64,000 nucleotides of DNA. It comes from Marinobacter sp. ATCH36 (GTDB taxonomy: Bacteria; Pseudomonadota; Gammaproteobacteria; Pseudomonadales; Oleiphilaceae). The stretch's first letter is position 1; every line of letters begins with the position of its first letter. This document shows, in pieces, positions 25,194-32,906 of the stretch. The stretch covers positions 310,001 through 374,000 of the forward strand of contig NZ_JAMJPL010000003.1 in NCBI RefSeq assembly GCF_023555055.1, in the 5' to 3' direction. The notes beneath the pieces were generated by a model. The model was not told where the DNA came from and did no database searches. It saw only the letters and a program-made list of their open reading frames with translations. A program made the translations under genes and the position numbers.

Positions 25194-26402
25194 TTACGCT
25201 TTGCCAACTTTAAAAATTGTTGCATTAAACCCCATGTGGGCATGATTACCCAACAGCCAATTTTTCTGGTCTTCACTCAGCTTGTCGTTCTTTGACTTAA
25301 CTTCAACGAATCGTATCTCATCGTCATTGTGAACCAACAAATCAGGCCATCCGCAAAAATTGCCCCAATAATCCATAGATAGGTAATGGAGCACCTTTTT
25401 TAAGTTTTCCAAGCCGAGTGCGCGCATTACTTCTTTCGCTTTTGAAACGTCACTATCACGGTGCGCCCAAAGATATTGCCTAAAGTCAGAACTATGACCA
25501 AGCCAATAATCGAATAGCCATTCAGGATCGTCTAATTCACTTATGTGCCAATTTACCAAATCTTTTTGTCTTTCGTAGTACGATTTACTTCCGAAGTCAT
25601 CTGGAAGAATGGTAGATATAGGGCCTTCATCCGACCTACCGCTATCAAAATCGTTTCTGCTTCCAAACCGGACGAATCGACCTTTCTCATCCCCAACATC
25701 TTGGATAACAAGAAACATGAAAATACCGAACAAAACGTGAAAGGGCACACTCTCAACATGCATTACACTGTATCCGAGACTTTTAAAATAACGAGATGCA
25801 AACTCTTCTACAGTGACGAGTTCGTTGTCGTCCCGAATAGCGACTTTACTCTCTTCAGTTTTAACGTGCTCGGCATTGACGAGAACAAATTCGGTGTTCG
25901 TTTGAGATATAACTTCAGACTGAGATAGCTCGTTGTATTGATATTTAGGGGAAATTTCATGAAGACTTTTCATTTCTTCAATAACTTGCTTTTCTATAAG
26001 CGTCCGTTCCTCCGTAAAGCTAAACTCAGATAGGCCATAGTCGTTCGGATCAATCTCTGGATGGGAATCGTAGAATCTCTTGGTGGTCTCAAAACATATC
26101 TCTCGCCAGTAGTACCTAGCTATCTTCGATGTTGCCCCATGCATAGGAGCTTTCGGAGCAGCTTCGGGCTTCTCTCCTCTGCATTCCGGACACGTATTAT
26201 CCTGGAATCCAAGTGTGACGGGCACCCTCACTCTGGAACCATACCAGGAACCAAATTTAAGCTGGTGAGGCAAGAACCGCTCGCCGTGCTCCCTATCACA
26301 GGTGCACATCATCACCTCTTTACAGAACTCGCACTGGTATTTACGAATCAAGTCATATTGATTCAGGCATTTCAAATATGGATGCGTGCAATTCTTATTC
26401 AT
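25194..26402 (-). CDS. VRR-NUC-domain nuclease-like protein with N-terminal Cys clusters
   Basis: 402 residues. The C-terminal 60 residues carry the VRR-NUC (PD-(D/E)xK) core: GWPDLLVHNDDEIRFVEVKSK, with D, E and K catalytic candidates, and SEDQKNWLL after it. The N-terminus holds CEFC, CTC and CPEC, likely a zinc ribbon for DNA or protein binding. The middle (EEFASRYFKSLGYSVMHVESV) resembles the region preceding VRR-NUC in other nucleases. A restriction or repair role is inferred. ATG 26402 overlaps the attC R' sequence. Confidence 0.7.
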   Translation of the reverse strand: MNKNCTHPYLKCLNQYDLIRKYQCEFCKEVMMCTCDREHGERFLPHQLKFGSWYGSRVRVPVTLGFQDNTCPECRGEKPEAAPKAPMHGATSKIARYYWREICFETTKRFYDSHPEIDPNDYGLSEFSFTEERTLIEKQVIEEMKSLHEISPKYQYNELSQSEVISQTNTEFVLVNAEHVKTEESKVAIRDDNELVTVEEFASRYFKSLGYSVMHVESVPFHVLFGIFMFLVIQDVGDEKGRFVRFGSRNDFDSGRSDEGPISTILPDDFGSKSYYERQKDLVNWHISELDDPEWLFDYWLGHSSDFRQYLWAHRDSDVSKAKEVMRALGLENLKKVLHYLSMDYWGNFCGWPDLLVHNDDEIRFVEVKSKNDKLSEDQKNWLLGNHAHMGFNATIFKVGKA

Positions 26403-26496
26403 AACTTATTCATAGAGCCTAGGCAGAGCCGCCGGTTTAGAGACGTACCGCGCCGGGAAAGTGGTGGACTTTCCCCGGCGCAACGCTTTGTTATGG
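26399..26496 (-). repeat. attC recombination site (strong, overlaps stop and start codons)
   Basis: R'' CCATAAC (26496-26490) and R' GTTATGA (26405-26399) are complementary at 6 of 7 positions. Inside is a stem GCGCCGGGGAAAGT / ACTTTCCCGGCGC. The TAA stop of the Abi gene is within R'' and the ATG of the nuclease gene is within R'. Confidence 0.8.
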
Positions 26497-27321
26497 CTTT
26501 TTCCTCTCAAGATTATCCAGCATAAGCTCTGAAATCGTGCCTATGAACTCAACTGCTGCTTTTGCTTCAGCTGGCCTCAAATCGGGCACCCAAGGACGAC
26601 CATGCCCGGTACCTTGTTTGTTCCTAAGGTTGTTAATTGAGCATGCGGTTTCATAGAGTGAACGCTCCATCCTACAGCGCTGATGCTCCCCTTGTGCAGG
26701 GATCTGCTCTGGAGTAGCCATTTCAAGCGCAATAAATGCCTGCCCGAGAAGGCTTGGAAAGTTGGCCGTAGACGGATAGCTGCCCCATAATTCCTGAATT
26801 ACATGAGCAGCTACCGCTTCCATTAAATCTTTACTTGTTCCTACTGCGAGCGCCGCGTCTTCGATACCTTTTTTTGCACGATTTACATAACCACGCAAAG
26901 CCTGGCTAAGATTTCGGCCTGAGAGGCTATCAAGTGCAACAGGGGACATCGATCCATCTTCGCCCAATACAACACCTTCTGGACGTAAAGCCGCACTTAA
27001 ATCGGCAATAGCGTCAGCCCCAACGAAGTTAGGTGAGGAATTCCGAAATCCACCGCAGCTTTTAACTGAGGAGATTATTCCAGCGGCCAATTTCTCTGCT
27101 TTGGCTATTTCGTTCTCTATCGCCCAATTTAGTACTGTGCGCAGCCTTTTGGCTTTGCCCACAGGTGAACCATCTTTATTTGGATCGACACGGTGTAATG
27201 CAGCTCTGTTAAGTTGGAATTCAATATCTGAATGACTTGGATCACGCCTATCTTTTTGCGCGTCGTCAACGAGACGCGCCAAAGAGTAAATGATCGTGTC
27301 GTTTACAGGGATTCTATCCAT
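26491..27321 (-). CDS. abortive-infection (Abi_C-type) protein
   Basis: 276 residues. The C-terminus INNLRNKQGTGHGRPW followed by AEAKAAVEFIGTISELML is the Abi_C pattern (RnkxgxxHG), similar to HEPN-like active sites. The middle part (KKGIEDAALAVGTSKDLMEA) is also typical of these proteins. Abortive-infection proteins stop growth after phage entry; the trigger is unknown. AGGAT lies close to ATG 27321. The stop overlaps the following attC. Confidence 0.75.
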   Translation of the reverse strand: MDRIPVNDTIIYSLARLVDDAQKDRRDPSHSDIEFQLNRAALHRVDPNKDGSPVGKAKRLRTVLNWAIENEIAKAEKLAAGIISSVKSCGGFRNSSPNFVGADAIADLSAALRPEGVVLGEDGSMSPVALDSLSGRNLSQALRGYVNRAKKGIEDAALAVGTSKDLMEAVAAHVIQELWGSYPSTANFPSLLGQAFIALEMATPEQIPAQGEHQRCRMERSLYETACSINNLRNKQGTGHGRPWVPDLRPAEAKAAVEFIGTISELMLDNLERKKP

Positions 27322-27357
27322 TTCATCCTATCTTCCATTTTCGGCAAGCCATATCGC

Positions 27358-27421
27358 CAGTGGTAATGGCGTGCCAACGGAGCGCAGCGTATATAGCGCC
27401 CCGTTGACCATCTTGTTAAGT
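27358..27421 (-). repeat. partial attC-like site
   Basis: R'' ACTTAAC (27421-27415) and an inner stem CAACGGGGCGC / GCGCTCCGTTG are clear, but no good R' is found; GTTGGCA is the only candidate. It lies between the membrane-protein and Abi genes. Confidence 0.5.
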
Positions 27422-27429
27422 CCTTTTAC

Positions 27430-27957
27430 TCAAGGCTCGATGCCAACCTCTTCGGGATTCTTAACTAAATGTGCCATGGCGGCACTAACAGCAAAGGAAA
27501 ATCCAACTGCAAAAATTACGACTACAAAGTTAGCGACGCTAAACCACGGTGACACCGATTCTTCGAGAGTAAGCCAAAATACCAACCCGGCGCAGCTCAT
27601 GAAGATAGCAAGAAATGCTATCATAAGAACAACAAACGCTTCCGGCGCAACCTTTCCTTTAGATGCTACGGCTCCCTTTACTAAGCTGAACATGGCAATA
27701 CCGGAAACGATCATAGCGGCCATTGGCAGTTCGGGAGTCGTCAGAAATTTCAAAATTGATCCATTCAATCCGTGTGCAATTGAATAAAGCACGAAAGGAA
27801 AGAAAACGAAGGCGATCTCACCACCCGCATTTCGATAAGCCCATGTTTTGTTTTTAGAATGCCCCTTAGATTTTCCGAACATCATTGCAAAAATCATCGC
27901 AAACAAAACCAATGTAAGATTAAAAGACCAAAAAAGCGGGCTCGTAACATAGATCAA
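27430..27957 (-). CDS. membrane protein, about five transmembrane segments
   Basis: 175 residues with hydrophobic stretches at the N-terminus (FNLTLVLFAMIFAMMFG), around 45-60, 75-92, 105-125 and 138-158. No family is recognised. A TTG start (27957) follows GAGAGGT; another internal start is possible. It lies between Mrr-like and Abi_C cassettes, so a membrane-acting defence part is conceivable, but no evidence beyond location supports this. Confidence 0.55.
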   Translation of the reverse strand: MIYVTSPLFWSFNLTLVLFAMIFAMMFGKSKGHSKNKTWAYRNAGGEIAFVFFPFVLYSIAHGLNGSILKFLTTPELPMAAMIVSGIAMFSLVKGAVASKGKVAPEAFVVLMIAFLAIFMSCAGLVFWLTLEESVSPWFSVANFVVVIFAVGFSFAVSAAMAHLVKNPEEVGIEP

Positions 27958-28057
27958 CTTCTACCTCTCCTTTTTTACTTAAAGCCGGGCTTACGCGCCG
28001 GTTTGGAGCCGCCAAACAACGGAAAATCGGTCGTCGTGCAGCCAATTAAATGAACAT

Positions 28058-29011
28058 TTACCCTTGGTACATCTCGCTGATAAATTCATCTCTAGCAAAA
28101 CCTATTCGATACCGATCCATATATGGCTCGTAATACTCTTTGTGATCCAAGTGAAAGTGATCACTAATTTGCCAGCATGGTACATATCTTATATCCCAAT
28201 GCGTAATAAACCACATTCCTTCCCCATCAGAATACAGACCCATACCATCATTGAGGTATTCATCAATTTCTTGGGGAGAGGCAACGTCACCTTCTTTGTC
28301 GCGAGGGTATAAATAATCGGCGAACACGGTGAAGTTTTCATGCTTGTTATCAAAGTAAACGGCTCTCGGCCTAATAAAGTGTCTGTTCCAGTTGTCTCCT
28401 TCAGGCAACTTTACGCTCTCTAATCGCCTTACAATTTCCTCAACATCTTTTAGCTCTGGAAAGGTGTTAGCGGTTCTCGATCCCAGATACAAAAAGTAGT
28501 CCTTGTAATTGGCCGCCCAAAAAGAAGGGGTATGTGTGTTGTATATTTTCCATTTAAAGTTTTCGGCACTTTTAGGGAAGAACAGGCTAATGAGGGGGAA
28601 GGTGGAAGGCGTATTAAGCCGTTTTTCAATCTCTACACCATCCAAATACTTAGTCAACACTCTCCCGTTCCCGTTGATTTCTTCTAGACGCCTAACAACT
28701 GTTGAAGAGGGTTGAGTTGAACAGGCTAGAAGAAAACCTTGGGCATCAACAGCCGCACATGCATCTGTTACATCAGCAACATCTTGGAGTCCAACAGATT
28801 TTCCAGAATTTGCATAATGCTTACAGCTTACCAGCCATTTTCTGTTGAACGGAGCTAGATGCCCCTCAGCTTTCTCAGTTACAACAAGATCACGACCTGC
28901 ATCGGGTCCTACGCCAGTCCAATGTACTTCAAATCCACTTCGGATAAATAGCTCTCGAACCAATTGCTCAAACTTCGTACCGTTCGATGGAAGTTCCGAA
29001 AAATCGATCAT
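28058..29011 (-). CDS. Mrr-like restriction endonuclease (PD-(D/E)xK)
   Basis: 317 residues. N-terminal Mrr-like nuclease domain: KFEQLVRELFIRSGFEV, GPDAGRDLVV with the catalytic aspartate, and WLVSCKHYANSG with the catalytic lysine (S-C-K instead of E/Q-x-K). The C-terminal 180 residues are unknown and rich in Tyr, Trp and His. Mrr-type enzymes cut modified or foreign DNA. It is the first gene of the array, with AAAGGG before ATG 29011. Confidence 0.75.
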   Translation of the reverse strand: MIDFSELPSNGTKFEQLVRELFIRSGFEVHWTGVGPDAGRDLVVTEKAEGHLAPFNRKWLVSCKHYANSGKSVGLQDVADVTDACAAVDAQGFLLACSTQPSSTVVRRLEEINGNGRVLTKYLDGVEIEKRLNTPSTFPLISLFFPKSAENFKWKIYNTHTPSFWAANYKDYFLYLGSRTANTFPELKDVEEIVRRLESVKLPEGDNWNRHFIRPRAVYFDNKHENFTVFADYLYPRDKEGDVASPQEIDEYLNDGMGLYSDGEGMWFITHWDIRYVPCWQISDHFHLDHKEYYEPYMDRYRIGFARDEFISEMYQG

Positions 29012-29618
29012 AATTTCCCTTTTGGGGGATTGGTCTAAAAGTAAATTGGTTTGAATTCCGGCTATACTGCAGTTGCCGCCACTGAACTGTGACCATCCTA
29101 AAAAGTAGATCGTGATGCTATCATTAAGCTACCAAACCAGTCATTTCTGAAGCAGCGACTTTCTTCTGTGTGACAATGCGCCTCAGCTTATCTGAAACTA
29201 GATGAGACCACATATGTAAACGTTTGTCAAAAAAACTAGAAAAAACAATGCGTTGAAGATCTGGATCGGGATAAATGCGCCTGGCCTCCACGGGTTCAAC
29301 GAGACCTCCAAGCATTGAATCGATGCATTCTGCCCTTGTAACTATGTGTTTATTCAGAATCTACTTGGGCAAATTGCTGCTTGTAAAGCACTATTTTGGA
29401 CCGCGAAAAAGGTCCGCTTTGTGGTCATAGCAAAGAAGTTGGGTCAGAGACGGGCAAACTATTGTGTAAAACGGCGGCCAAATTATATGGTGAACTGATC
29501 AATGACTCGCCCAGAGGCAACTCGACGAGGCGGATAATACTTTGGGTTTAATTTGGGTTTAATTTGGGTCAGGAATGCAACTAAAATCGATGGACGTAAA
29601 ATGTTGATTTTAATCGGT
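29012..29618. other. island right-end region without a supported gene
   Basis: About 600 bp upstream of the first cassette gene. One would expect attI, the cassette promoter and intI here, but none is seen; a 63-codon minus frame (29124-29315) has no motif. A copy of the dispersed repeat core AAAGGTCCGCTTT lies at 29408-29420, and two GGGTTTAATTT repeats occur at about 29540-29567. Confidence 0.5.
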
Positions 29619-29667
29619 AAAAATGGAGGCGCGGGTCGGAATCGAACCGGCGTTAACGGAGTTGCAG
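29619..29667 (-). repeat. attR: 3' half of tRNA-Cys shared with attL
   Basis: 49-bp exact repeat of 850-898; here it is part of the intact tRNA gene. Confidence 0.9.
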
Positions 29668-29697
29668 TCCGCTGCATAACCACTCTGCCACCGCGCC
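29624..29697 (-). tRNA. tRNA-Cys(GCA)
   Basis: 74 nt with encoded CCA. The anticodon stem-loop is CGGA-CTGCAAC-TCCG (anticodon GCA), the T loop is TTCGATT and the acceptor is GGCGCGG / CCGCGCC. It serves as the integration target of the island. The gene follows tRNA-Gly by 66 bp, likely one transcript. Confidence 0.95.
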
Positions 29698-29763
29698 GGT
29701 AAAAGCTCGAAGGGGATTCGATACTTTTATGCTCTCAGGTGGGCATTGAGAGACTGTGTTAAT

Positions 29764-29839
29764 TGGAGCGGGAAACGAGATTCGAACTCGCGACCCCAAC
29801 CTTGGCAAGGTTGTGCTCTACCAACTGAGCTATTCCCGC
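29764..29839 (-). tRNA. tRNA-Gly(GCC)
   Basis: 76 nt with CCA; acceptor GCGGGAA / TTCCCGC, anticodon GCC in CTTGCCAAG, T loop TTCGAAT. It precedes tRNA-Cys in the same direction. Confidence 0.95.
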
Positions 29840-30021
29840 TTGATCAACGAGGGCGTATTCTACGGATTCGTCCGTTTGCGTCAACCACTTTTTTCAACTT
29901 TATGTTTTAGCTCAGGTTCTTGATTATTTTTCACCCAAGGATCGGAAGCCCAATGGTAGAATCCCAGCTAGTATCACGGACACACCACAAGATTGACTGA
30001 AAACGGGCACAGGAACCTCGG

Positions 30022-31146
30022 ATGTCATCACCCGGCCAGCTCGCCTATGAAGCGGATCGCCTCGTCGTTAACGGCGACTGGACGCTGCCGAATTATGCCA
30101 GGCTTAAAAAGGAAGTGTTTGCCGCCCTCGCCTCACAGAAATCCGGGGGCCAATCTCCGGACCTCACGGCAATTGAAGCACTGGACACAGCAGGAGCCTC
30201 CCTGTTGGCTGATCTTCTGGGTGCTAAAAGATTGGTGGAGCTGACTGACGAAGAGTCGGGACTTCCGACTGAGCGGCGGGACCTTTTGCGCCTGGTGGGC
30301 GAAGCTCTTTCCAGCCCGAATGAGGAATTACCTCGCCGCGGGTCAGCTGTCGTCGCTTTTCTCGCGCAAGTTGGACGTCAGGTTGCCGATTACTGGGCGC
30401 AGCAACGTTTGCTGATGGGTTTCACCGGGCAGATCCTCGCGACGTTGGGCGCTATTCTGCCCACCCCCTGGCGTTGGCGCATGACGTCATTGGTTGCACA
30501 CATTCACCAGACCGGGCTAAACGCTCTGCCGATTGTGGCCCTGCTTACCTTTCTGGTGGGTGCGGTAGTCGCGTTTCTGGGTGCCACCGTTCTGGATCAG
30601 TTTGGCGCAACCATCTATACCGTCAACCTGGTGGCGTTTTCCTTTCTGCGGGAGTTTGGTGTGCTGCTGGCAGCCATCCTGCTGGCAGGCAGAACGGCAA
30701 GCGCTTTCACGGCACAGCTTGGGTCGATGAAAGCGAATGAGGAGATTGATGCCCTCAGAACTTTCGGTCTCAGCCCGATTGAACTTCTGGTTATTCCACG
30801 TGTGCTGGCAATGGTTATCTCCCTGCCCATACTGACCTTTGTCGGTATGATCAGCGGCATCATTGGCGGTTCAGTGGTGTGTCTAACGGTACTGGATATT
30901 TCCATCCCACAGATTATTAACATTCTGGAGAACGATGTGGGCCCAATTCACTTCCTGGTCGGGCTTGGTAAGGCCCCGGTATTTGCCTTTGTTATCGCAG
31001 TGATCGGCTGCCTTGAGGGTTTTAAGGCCAGCGGCAGCGCGGAATCCGTCGGTGAGCACACCACTTCCGCCGTGGTACAGTCAATCTTTATGGTAATCCT
31101 GCTGGACTCCATAGCTGCAATTTTCTTCATGGAGATGGGTTGGTGA
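30022..31146 (+). CDS. Mla-type ABC lipid transporter permease with N-terminal STAS-like domain
   Basis: 374 residues. Residues 1-95 resemble a STAS/MlaB domain (WTLPNYARLKKEV, DLTAIEALDTAGASLL); the rest is a MlaE permease with five to six membrane helices and the conserved MKANEEIDALRTFG and PRVLAMVISLP motifs. With the next three genes it forms a complete phospholipid or hydrophobic-solute transporter of the inner membrane. In many bacteria MlaB is a separate protein, so the fusion is a notable arrangement. Confidence 0.9.
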   Translation: MSSPGQLAYEADRLVVNGDWTLPNYARLKKEVFAALASQKSGGQSPDLTAIEALDTAGASLLADLLGAKRLVELTDEESGLPTERRDLLRLVGEALSSPNEELPRRGSAVVAFLAQVGRQVADYWAQQRLLMGFTGQILATLGAILPTPWRWRMTSLVAHIHQTGLNALPIVALLTFLVGAVVAFLGATVLDQFGATIYTVNLVAFSFLREFGVLLAAILLAGRTASAFTAQLGSMKANEEIDALRTFGLSPIELLVIPRVLAMVISLPILTFVGMISGIIGGSVVCLTVLDISIPQIINILENDVGPIHFLVGLGKAPVFAFVIAVIGCLEGFKASGSAESVGEHTTSAVVQSIFMVILLDSIAAIFFMEMGW

Positions 31147-31949
31147 ATCAACAGGCCTCGCAACAGGATGTGGTTATCAGGGTCCGGGAGCTTAATAACC
31201 GGTTTGGGGCTAACGAGGTCCACACGAATCTTGATCTTGAGCTCTATCGCCGGGAAATACTGGGTGTGGTGGGCGGATCGGGAACCGGTAAGTCGGTGCT
31301 GTTACGCAGTATTGTTGGACTACACGAGCCCCATTCAGGAGTCATTGAGGTCTTCGGCCACGAGTTGCGGGCACTCTCTGCGGACCAGCGATCCCGGGTT
31401 GAGCGGCGCTTCGGCGTGCTATTCCAGGGTGGCGCCCTCTTTACGTCGCTGACTCTACAGGAAAACGTTGCACTGCCGCTGATCGAACACGCCAGGCTCT
31501 CCAGAGAGGACGCGGAGTATCTCGCAAGGGTAAAGCTGGCACTGGTGGGCCTGCCTGCGAATGCATCTACCATGGTGCCTGCGCAGCTGTCCGGTGGCAT
31601 GGTAAAACGGGCATCACTGGCACGAGCGATTGCACTGGATCCAGAGATTCTGTTTCTTGATGAGCCCACGGCAGGTCTTGACCCGATCGGTGCAGCGGCA
31701 TTTGACCGGCTGATCGTTACGCTGCGTGATGCCTTGGGCTTCAGTGTGTTTCTGGTGACTCATGATCTGGATACGCTATACAGCACCTGCGATCGGGTGG
31801 CGGTATTATCGAACAAACGGGTGTTGGTTGAAGGTCCACTGGAGACCGTCGAAAACACCGATGACCCCTGGATCCGTGACTATTTCCACGGTCCGCGAGG
31901 CCGGGCTGCAAACCGGTCGCGATTGGTAACTGGCGGAGAAGTCGGATGA
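31143..31949 (+). CDS. MlaF-like ABC transporter ATP-binding protein
   Basis: 268 residues with Walker A GGSGTGKS, Q-loop LFQGGALF, signature LSGGM, Walker B EILFLDEPTAGLDP and the switch His in LVTHDLD. A GTG start at 31143 overlaps the stop of the permease gene (GTGA). It powers lipid transport together with the permease. Confidence 0.9.
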   Translation: MNQQASQQDVVIRVRELNNRFGANEVHTNLDLELYRREILGVVGGSGTGKSVLLRSIVGLHEPHSGVIEVFGHELRALSADQRSRVERRFGVLFQGGALFTSLTLQENVALPLIEHARLSREDAEYLARVKLALVGLPANASTMVPAQLSGGMVKRASLARAIALDPEILFLDEPTAGLDPIGAAAFDRLIVTLRDALGFSVFLVTHDLDTLYSTCDRVAVLSNKRVLVEGPLETVENTDDPWIRDYFHGPRGRAANRSRLVTGGEVG

Positions 31950-31967
31950 ATCAGGAGTATTGCTGAG

Positions 31968-32906
31968 ATGGAACCCAAAGCACACCATGTCCTGATCGGG
32001 CTGTTTACGTTGCTATTCCTGGCCAGCGCTCTGGTTTTCGCGCTGTGGTTGGCCAAAACCGGCACCGACCGTGAGTATGCCTGGTATGAAGTGGTTTTTG
32101 ATCGGGGCGTGAGTGGGCTGTCCGAGGGGAGCCCGGTCAAATACAGCGGGATAGAGGTGGGCGATGTGTCCGCGCTGAGGCTGGACCCAAAAGATCCCCG
32201 CAATGTGAGAGCACTTATACGCGTTTACAGTGACGTTCCGATCAAGGAAGATACCCGGGCCGGTCTCGCCCTGACCAACATAACCGGAAGTATGAGCATT
32301 GAACTCAAAGGCGGAACACCGGATAGCCGGACACTGGAAGGCAATCGAAATTCTCCACCTACCATTGAGGCAGAACCCTCTGCACTTAGTACAATCATGC
32401 AAACCAGTGAAGAGCTTTTTGCCAAACTGGACCTGGTTCTGACAAACGCCAATGCAATGGTCTCTCCGGAGAATGCACGCAACCTGACGCGCAGCCTCGA
32501 TAATATCAGGACCCTGTCATCCGGCCTTCTGGAACAGCGGGAAGAGCTCAGCAGACTGGTGGCCAGTTTCGATCAACTCAGTGGTCAGACTGAAAACACA
32601 CTGGAAACGTTCCGCCGCTTCGGCGAAACCGCGAATTCCATGCTTGATAACGAAGGCCGACAGCTCTTTTCCACCGCACAAAACGCCATGAACTCTCTGG
32701 AGGCAGCAACCACCCGCCTGGAAGAGCTTACCGCCAGGAATGAGGGCGCTCTGGACCAGGGCATGCAGGGTGCCGCTGAACTGGCTCCCGCGATGCGGGA
32801 GTTGCGCAACACCCTGCGCAGCCTTAATAGTGTGATCTACCGATTCGAAGACGACCCAGCCGGCCTGTTGCTGGGTCGCGACCCAATCCAGGAGTTTAAC
32901 CCGTGA
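31968..32906 (+). CDS. MlaD/MCE-family substrate-binding protein
   Basis: 312 residues: one N-terminal membrane anchor (VLIGLFTLLFLASALVFALWLA), an MCE domain (YEVVFDRGVSGLSEGSPVKYSGIEVG, about residues 40-120) and a long C-terminal coiled coil (residues 150-285). MCE rings form a periplasmic channel for lipids; the long coil is more like Pqi/Yeb or ABC-MCE proteins than E. coli MlaD. It overlaps the next gene by 4 bp. Confidence 0.9.
   Translation: MEPKAHHVLIGLFTLLFLASALVFALWLAKTGTDREYAWYEVVFDRGVSGLSEGSPVKYSGIEVGDVSALRLDPKDPRNVRALIRVYSDVPIKEDTRAGLALTNITGSMSIELKGGTPDSRTLEGNRNSPPTIEAEPSALSTIMQTSEELFAKLDLVLTNANAMVSPENARNLTRSLDNIRTLSSGLLEQREELSRLVASFDQLSGQTENTLETFRRFGETANSMLDNEGRQLFSTAQNAMNSLEAATTRLEELTARNEGALDQGMQGAAELAPAMRELRNTLRSLNSVIYRFEDDPAGLLLGRDPIQEFNP

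Larger units (their letters stand above)
17284..29011 (-). mobile_element. integron-type cassette array without integrase (CALIN)
   Basis: Nearly all genes here run on the minus strand, are short and unrelated, and are separated by roughly 80-100-bp imperfect palindromes with attC-type ends (TAAC-type R'' just after a stop codon, GTTRRRY-type R' just before the next start). At least six sites are convincing and more are degenerate. No intI gene lies in the window, so this fits a cluster of attC sites lacking an integron integrase. The upstream (promoter-proximal) end would be at about 29.0 kb. Confidence 0.75.
850..29667. mobile_element. tRNA-Cys-integrated genomic island (about 28.8 kb)
   Basis: A perfect 49-bp direct repeat occurs at 850-898 and 29619-29667. 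At the right end it forms the 3' half, from the anticodon loop to the CCA end, of an intact minus-strand tRNA-Cys. At the left end it is an orphan fragment. This is the standard footprint of tyrosine-recombinase integration into a tRNA gene. The interior holds a recombinase, phage replication genes, an IS, toxin-antitoxin, Wadjet, and a cassette array. The recombinase lies 8.4 kb from the nearer repeat instead of beside it, so the island is probably rearranged or composite. Confidence 0.85.

Noticed and set aside
29124..29315. 63-codon minus-strand frame near the right island end, considered as an intI or attI remnant
   Set aside because: No integrase motif is visible and the start lacks a ribosome site; kept only as unexplained sequence.
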